Notes under the pieces: generated by a model
Databases searched by the model: none
The model's input: the letters and a program-made list of their open reading frames with translations, nothing else
Told to the model about the DNA's origin: nothing
Position numbers and translations under genes: made by a program
NCBI GenBank assembly: GCA_037783545.1
Contig: JBBELK010000001.1
Location: 806,001-870,000, forward strand
Direction: 5' to 3'
DNA length: 64,000 bases
Source of the DNA: Henricia sp. BOLD:AAB3569
Taxonomy: Eukaryota; Echinodermata; Asteroidea; Spinulosida; Echinasteridae
Shown here: positions 60,301-64,000 of the stretch, in pieces
Numbering within the stretch: the stretch's first letter is position 1
How the letters are laid out: every line of letters begins with the position of its first letter

Positions 60301-63300
60301 TCGTTGTTTGTATTAATTTTATTTCCAGGCTTCCAGAAGCAATTATCTTTGACCTGTCGCAGGTCGTTGACATGGAGTTCTTGAATGAACATCTTGAACT
60401 GTACATCAGCGATCTCTGTAATGTCTTCGCCTCCAAGGTGGTCAGTCAGATGTCACAAGAAATTCGTGTGAAGTGCACGAAATTGCTTCTTCGGCATCAT
60501 GTTTCGTGTAACAGAAAGAGTCTGAAGTCAAACGAAGAACTGTCATTCTGGCACGTTGGGCTCCTTGCACATTCTGACGTCGTTGCCGCTGAGCTTCATG
60601 TTTTGCAGATCTATGAGCAGGCTACGGGCAATGACCCGTTTGAACTGTTGTTGTCATTTATAGAGCCCCTTGAACACAGCAGTACTCCGGCTCATGACCA
60701 GCCAACTGTAGACGAAACAGATGCACTTGATGAGCTCTCAGAGAACGAAGTGCCTGATACTGAATCCCTTCATACGCCAGTAGGAAGCGACTATGGTGAC
60801 ACGGAGGACAGTGAAGAAGACAGAATAGAGTCAAAGTTGGTGTCAACCGTATGTAGAATCTTGCTTCCAACCGAAGAGCTCGTCAAGAAAGTTAACGGTC
60901 AAGAAAACTGGGTACGATTTGCAAACAGGATTCTCCTGTCTACAGCAGTTTTGAGAATCAAACAAAATGAGCGTGACAACCTCCATTTTTGTAAGGACTT
61001 CGTCAACTTGCTTTCCCTGCCTAACAACCTTCCAGACGACAAACTGGTCAAACTGGGGGACTTGATTGGTGACCTTGGTTATTGCACCCTGGACAGTGAA
61101 GAGATACTGGTCTTTGTGAAGGAAACTATCAGATCCATTCAAGAATCCGACAAAGACATCGACAGAAGCAAACAGTATCCGTTTCTGATAACATATTGCG
61201 GCCGTTGCCTAGATGCAAACCCCGATACTCCACTGTTGAAAGAAATATGCAAATCTCTTATAACCGAGGAGGGAGAACTCATAGGTGGATCTCGGTTTGT
61301 GATGTTGCGTGTCATCGAAAAAGAGATTGATGATAATACAGAACATGATTCGGTATACGCAGAGGTCACTCGTGATGGTGTGAGTGTGGACAAGCATTCA
61401 AACGTTCTTGTCATCTTAGACGAGGTGCTTCATGCAATGGGATGCAGCTCTCATTTCACAACCCTGTGTTGTGATCTGATTGAGGAGTATGGCTTCAATA
61501 ACTTGACAAGCCACAGACTGATGTCAGACAACAGCAGTGCATTCCTGGCACTTTTAGTCGAAGCACGTCGCGTGCTTGGTACAGCCGCTAAATGCTCACT
61601 CCAACTTGTCTGCGCAGTAGCCTTTTTAAACAAGCTGTTCAGGGTTTGGGGAGAGTTGATTGAAACCAACATTGACGAAAACGTCCAACACATTAAGAAT
61701 GAAGTTTTCCCGCAAATCAAGAGCCTAGTTGAATATCTGGAGATCTCTGTGAAAAAAATTGACATTTGGCCATGGATTTTGAGGGTTTTTTCTCAGCAGT
61801 TAAGCCCTATTCAACTGAACCGATTAGTGGCCAACTTATCTCAATCAATGCATGCTTTCCAAGTCATTAAGTGGAATGACGTTCATTCTCTCTTGGCCAC
61901 TGGCTACAGCCCAACGAACTATACGACAAAGTACTGCGAAGTAAGAGATGCTTTTGCAGAGCTAAGGAAGAATGACAATAAGACACCCATGGAGACTGTA
62001 ATCGACAAGCTAGAGTCAAGCCCAGAGCATATTCTCGCTCTAATTGCAGTTCTGACTGACTACTACTTCTTAATTGCAACATCGAGAGATCTCACAGACT
62101 CGGAGAAGACTCATGCCCGGTGGATCATCAAGCATATCAAAGATAATGGGTCAGACAAAATGCCATGGTTTCGCCTCCTAGAAGGCGTTTCGGGAGAAGT
62201 GGACTTGAAGGGGAGTCTGCGGCTATCTAGAAAATCGAGCATCAGGGACGTTCATCTAGCTTCTCTGCTCATCCACCTTGCTGCTGTTGTTCTCAGTCAA
62301 GCCTGGCATGCCACTAAACTAAACACTTTTCAGGAACTATTCTGCCCTTCCGAAGACAACAAGCCGATGTTCTGGCCTGGTGCTGTAAAACAGACTCGAT
62401 CGAAAGCTGCATTGACTAGGGCGGCCTGGTGCCCATGTGAGAACCATTATGTCCAGGACCTAAAGTATGACAAACATCCGAAATGTCCAACATGCGGTAA
62501 AGAAATCTTCTTACCAAACCGTGATGAAAAAGATAAACCTCATCTGTATGAAGATCCAAGTGGCTACTACTATCCACCTGTAATGGAATCATGGAACAAC
62601 CTGGAGGGGATGGGGGGCTTATCAGTGGCATCACAGTTGATCATAGACTTCATTGTCCATGGATGTATCTACACTGCATCAGAAATTTGTTCCGAGGGTT
62701 TTTTCAGTCAGACAGGGTCTAACGACGATGTTCAGTCCAGGTTAAATGACCTGTGGTCAATTTTGCCAGATGTCCTCCGAGCAAGTGGTAAAGACACGGC
62801 AGTGTTGCTTCATTGCATCATTAAAGAAGTGACTCCACTATTGACATCTGTGCAAGAGACGAGTACATCTGTTGAGAAGAGAGATGAGCTGGAGGTACAA
62901 ATCCACAGAATAGTTGAGAAAATACTTCCGAATTGCACGTCCTACAGACATCAGTTTCTTACAGATTCATATGCAGCGTCTTGTATACCAAACGAATCAA
63001 TCAGATACCAGCTTCAGGAGTTGGATACTGTTGAAGAAGACACCTGGAAGTGTTTGCCGAGGTCGTCTCGTCAGAAACGTCAACCAGTACTTGAAGACCT
63101 ACGAGCATGCTTCTGTACACATAATGACAATTCAAGGAATTTCCCCTTCCTCCACCTCGTGCTTTCGCGATTTGGTGTCTTGAAGTACGTTGGCCACCTT
63201 CCAGCTTTGCTTGACTGGAATCTTGTCGTGAGCAGCCGCTTAAGTCAACAAAGATGCAAGCGTAAGCAAGGCAACAAACCGATCAGATTCTTAATAGATG

Positions 63301-64000
63301 ACGAGCCAGACTTGCAAGAACGTTGGTTGGCATTTAGTGGCTCTTATAATGAGATATGCAATGCATTGAGTGAGATCACAGGTGATAGTGAAAGCAAAAG
63401 TCCAGAGCTCATCACTTACAAATCTCCTCTTAAGGAGTGTCTCATACCTAAAGAAAGTGAGGAAAATACACTGAGGCGGATCATAAAGACACTTCAGTTT
63501 GTCCAGAACTCGTTCTTGATGAAGGCGTTGCAAATTGCGACTACCGGAAAGTGTCCAGCTATCAGCTTTCTTGTCAAGGAGGATCACCTCGCAGCTGTAC
63601 CCACAAAACGTCTCAGCCAAGTGAGAGGAAAAGATATAATTACTCTCCCAAGTGAGGAATGTCTCCATTACCATGACATCGGTACAGAGTACGGCCATGG
63701 AACGGAGATCTTCTACGACTTCACTCGGATTGAAATGGATGTTGCTTTGAATACCGTATTTAACAAAGTCATAATTACAGATGGGGGTAGTTTCGAAGGC
63801 TTTCTGTTCGCTGATGATCTGCACAATTCATCAGCAACCATCCTGAAGGATGTGGCAGACAAGGTCAAACAAGACTATATGCAGAAGGACATTGTGAATC
63901 TTGTCGTTCAAGGTGACAGAAGACGGCGCGGCACTTTCACAAATGACCTGCTTCAGACTGTAGAGGTTCTCATGAGTCTACTCAAGCAAATAGGGGGTGA
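28105..64000 (+). CDS. RNF213: RNF213-like giant AAA+ ATPase (partial gene)
   Basis: Five exons join in phase: 28,105-29,043, 29,747-29,797, 30,079-31,826, 52,747-60,210 and 60,329 onward. They give about 4,624 visible codons; vertebrate RNF213 is about 5,200 residues. RNF213 is a cytosolic dynein-like ATPase with ubiquitin ligase activity, linked to lipid droplets and to defence against intracellular bacteria and viruses. Numbering from 28,105, motifs are a degenerate Walker A (EVPGLGKS, about 1781), then GETGCGKT (2189) with FLDEIN (about 2246), and GKPGCSKS (2509) with LLDEIG (about 2580), then LLNRFEK (about 2890). The C-terminal block around 4540 (TEYGHGTEIFYDF) matches the family. No RING is visible. 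A Cys/His cluster at 4102-4123 sits where the RZ finger is expected. Roughly 200 N-terminal residues, judged from Walker A position, and the C-terminal end lie outside the model. Transfer of human functions to this protein is inference. Confidence 0.92.
29117..29713. mobile_element. Nested foldback in the first visible RNF213-like intron
   Basis: The outer 38-bp ends (ATGTTCAGACGGGCACTACC and complement) match perfectly. Inside, a unit of about 280 bp occurs twice (about 29,159-29,436 and 29,453-29,713), each ending with the same right terminus. Motifs AACAACGACG, GTTAACTTAAAGTTAA and TAGCGCGCTA are shared by both halves. It ends 33 bases before the predicted mini-exon. Confidence 0.85.
29747..29797 (+). 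CDS. RNF213: RNF213-like, predicted 51-bp exon
   Basis: Flanked by TTTTACATTCCAG on the left and GTAGGA on the right. It encodes 17 residues (MTEGERDKQSGYTAQQW) and begins and ends on codon boundaries, matching the phase of both neighbouring exons. Support is from splice signals and phase only. Confidence 0.5.
30079..31826 (+). CDS. RNF213: RNF213-like exon, N-terminal stalk
   Basis: Runs from the acceptor TTTCGTTCAG to the donor GTAAGA at 31,827, about 582 codons, leaving two bases (AA) for the next codon. The protein is largely helical repeats with no catalytic motif (for example RDMVLEALIESDMWSRDEAE), as expected for the arm preceding the ATPase core. The open frame extends 54 bases upstream of the acceptor, but that part is read as intron. 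Confidence 0.85.
31827..32028. other. AT-rich 5' part of the 20.9-kb intron
   Basis: Contains AAT/AATA microsatellite runs at about 31,912-32,028, directly before the composite repeat. Confidence 0.7.
32361..32520. mobile_element. AATAGACTACT MITE, copy 2
   Basis: Ends AATAGACTACTGAAGT and ACTTTAGTACTCTATT, with TTGCCATGGCAACTGACGTC inside. It is the inverse relative of 10,919-11,084. Confidence 0.75.
32772..32930. repeat. TTAATTAA-type AT tract
   Basis: About 160 bases made only of shuffled TTAA/AATT blocks, self-complementary throughout. Confidence 0.9.
33309..33341 (+). repeat. G homopolymer (33)
   Basis: Thirty-three consecutive G at the point where sister units read CTGGGGGTTGATAG, so it is an expansion of a five-G run. 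Confidence 0.9.
34398..35745 (-). repeat. Array unit A2 (1,348 bp)
   Basis: Order on the plus strand: CTAG-hairpin end, AGGTGATCGGGC block, a 115-bp perfect hairpin, a one-arm remnant of the CCAGCTATGGC MITE, then CRE-rich sequence to the purine tract. Diagnostic variants (GATGAATTACAG, GACGACATC) match unit 38,931-40,276. Confidence 0.9.
35746..37092 (-). repeat. Array unit A3 (1,347 bp)
   Basis: Same plan as A2. Diagnostic variants (GATGAATTTCAG, GATGACATC, TTCAATTATC) match unit 40,277-41,624. Confidence 0.9.
37093..38930 (-). repeat. Array unit C1 (1,838 bp)
   Basis: An A-type unit with an extra internal segment of about 490 bp that duplicates part of the CRE-rich half with divergence. 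It closes the first 4.53-kb higher-order block. Confidence 0.9.
38931..40276 (-). repeat. Array unit A4 (1,346 bp)
   Basis: Nearly identical to the unit at 34,398, sharing its private variants. Confidence 0.9.
40277..41624 (-). repeat. Array unit A5 (1,348 bp)
   Basis: Nearly identical to the unit at 35,746, sharing its private variants. Confidence 0.9.
41625..43806 (-). repeat. Array unit C2 (2,182 bp)
   Basis: Starts like the unit at 37,093, then carries a further diverged copy of the CRE-rich segment. Its inverted counterpart is 50,352-52,523. Confidence 0.85.
43807..46402 (-). repeat. Array unit D (2,596 bp)
   Basis: Begins CTAG and a different hairpin (GCGTTTGT/ACAAACGC). It lacks the 115-bp hairpin and the MITE arm, and instead includes a segment at about 44,160-44,720 not found in A or C units. 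Its inverted counterpart is about 48,190-50,351. Confidence 0.85.
44160..44720. other. Unique segment with a 94-codon open frame, left copy
   Basis: The segment is shared only with 49,430-49,990 (inverted). The plus-strand frame 44,225-44,509 (MRSTMSILFPTQQRF onward) corresponds to 97 codons at 49,643-49,936. The two differ by a 9-base in-frame indel and a handful of substitutions. The product is not recognised and coding is unproven. It might be captured host sequence. Confidence 0.4.
46403..47873. repeat. Array unit E, unpaired spacer of the inverted repeat
   Basis: Starts with CTAG and a third hairpin (GTGTTCGTT/AACGAACAC at 46,411-46,434). The interior contains related sub-units with spacing of about 424 and 415 bp (GTTAGTGATCGTATATG-type starts at 46,760, 47,184 and 47,599). 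It ends with the same purine tract as other units. No inverted partner exists on the right side. Confidence 0.75.
47874..48180. repeat. Hairpin cluster at the centre of symmetry
   Basis: Five hairpins lie at 47,874-47,900 (GGCTGTTCCG stem) and at 47,933-47,960, 47,989-48,017, 48,088-48,114 and 48,153-48,180 (all AGGTGATCGG stems with loops of a few bases). The flanking sequence GAAATCGTAC is itself mirrored, so the centre is about 48,050 within a loop of 70 bases (48,018-48,087). Confidence 0.85.
48190..50351 (+). repeat. Inverted array unit D'
   Basis: Inverse of 43,807-46,402, shorter by about 440 bp. It ends in the GCGTTTGT hairpin (50,319-50,341), then CTAG at 50,348-50,351, then T. Confidence 0.85.
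49430..49990. other. Unique segment with a 97-codon open frame, right copy
   Basis: Inverted partner of 44,160-44,720. The minus-strand frame is 49,643-49,936 and stays open despite a 9-base difference. Product not recognised. Confidence 0.4.
50352..52523 (+). repeat. Inverted array unit C2'
   Basis: Inverse of 41,625-43,806, including the 115-bp hairpin and the MITE arm (about 52,232-52,415). It ends with the CGTTTGT hairpin (52,494-52,511) and CTAG at 52,520-52,523. Confidence 0.85.
52524..52746. other. 3' end of the large intron
   Basis: Apparently single-copy sequence leading into a pyrimidine tract and acceptor (TTCTTTTATACCTTTAG) for the exon at 52,747. Confidence 0.75.
52747..60210 (+). 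CDS. RNF213: RNF213-like main exon with the AAA+ core
   Basis: About 2,488 codons without a break. Its first base completes the codon started by AA at 31,826, which supports splicing across the 20.9-kb intron. It leaves two bases (AG) at the donor GTAATT (60,211). The first half is helical, then come the degenerate ATP site (55,349), the two full Walker A sites (56,573 and 57,533) and their Walker B acids (56,750 and about 57,749). In RNF213 two of the six AAA modules keep ATPase motifs, which is the pattern here. The AAA core ends near 58,700 (PLLNRFEKQTL), followed by helical sequence. Confidence 0.95.
60211..60328 (+). other. Short intron (118 bp)
   Basis: GTAATT to ATTTCCAG, with a pyrimidine-rich end. 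It separates two in-phase exons. Confidence 0.85.
60329..64000 (+). CDS. RNF213: RNF213-like C-terminal exon, cut by the window edge
   Basis: Opens after ATTTCCAG, completing the codon from the previous exon, and stays open to the window end (1,223 codons). It has an acidic linker (60,700-60,835). A Cys/His cluster lies at 62,430-62,495 (CPCENHYV then KHPKCPTCGKEI). The conserved C-terminal region covers 63,240-63,990. No C3HC4 RING arrangement occurs anywhere in it. The cluster resembles an RZ finger but seems to lack its second cysteine, with a histidine possibly standing in. Confidence 0.92.

Overview
This window is animal nuclear DNA. GT-AG introns with phase-consistent coding exons, a PIF/Harbinger DNA transposon, a LINE, many foldback/MITE-like repeats and a giant RNF213-type gene all point to a metazoan. 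The repeat load and style suggest a marine invertebrate, perhaps an echinoderm or hemichordate. That placement is an inference and cannot be fixed from the sequence alone.

Layout. Positions 1-7,927 hold only repeats: tRNA-like SINE debris, small foldbacks, an 814-bp TTAA-flanked MITE, and a 0.93-kb foldback. Positions 7,928-15,076 are a complete PIF/Harbinger element with matching 15-bp terminal inverted repeats and a 3-bp ATT target duplication. It carries two convergent open genes, a three-exon Myb/SANT-like protein (plus strand) and a HARBI1-type DDE transposase (minus strand). A second copy of the TTAA MITE follows at 15,172-15,987. A broken LINE (endonuclease plus reverse transcriptase, two in-frame stops and an internal RT deletion) lies on the minus strand at about 19,160-22,860. 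Positions 22.9-28.1 kb hold foldbacks, homopolymer tracts, three related palindromic elements and a short tandem array.

From 28,105 to the right edge runs one plus-strand gene, an RNF213-like giant AAA+ ATPase. Five exons are predicted: 28,105-29,043; 29,747-29,797; 30,079-31,826; 52,747-60,210; and 60,329 to beyond 64,000. Together they give about 4,620 codons. It has a degenerate and two complete Walker A/B ATPase modules, then the RNF213 C-terminal region. No RING finger is visible where one is expected, only a variant Cys/His cluster at the position of the RZ finger. Both ends of the gene appear to lie outside the window.

The third intron (31,827-52,746, 20.9 kb) is almost filled by one composite repeat, 32,029-52,523. 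The left side is a tandem series of units of about 1,347 bp, 1,838 bp, 2,182 bp and 2,596 bp, with a 4.53-kb higher-order duplication. The right side is an inverted copy of the last two unit types. Every unit boundary has a hairpin next to CTAG, with different stem sequences but preserved pairing, which looks like a Helitron-type 3' end. The units carry about five perfect TGACGTCA palindromes each. This array is the strongest candidate for an undescribed structure in the window.
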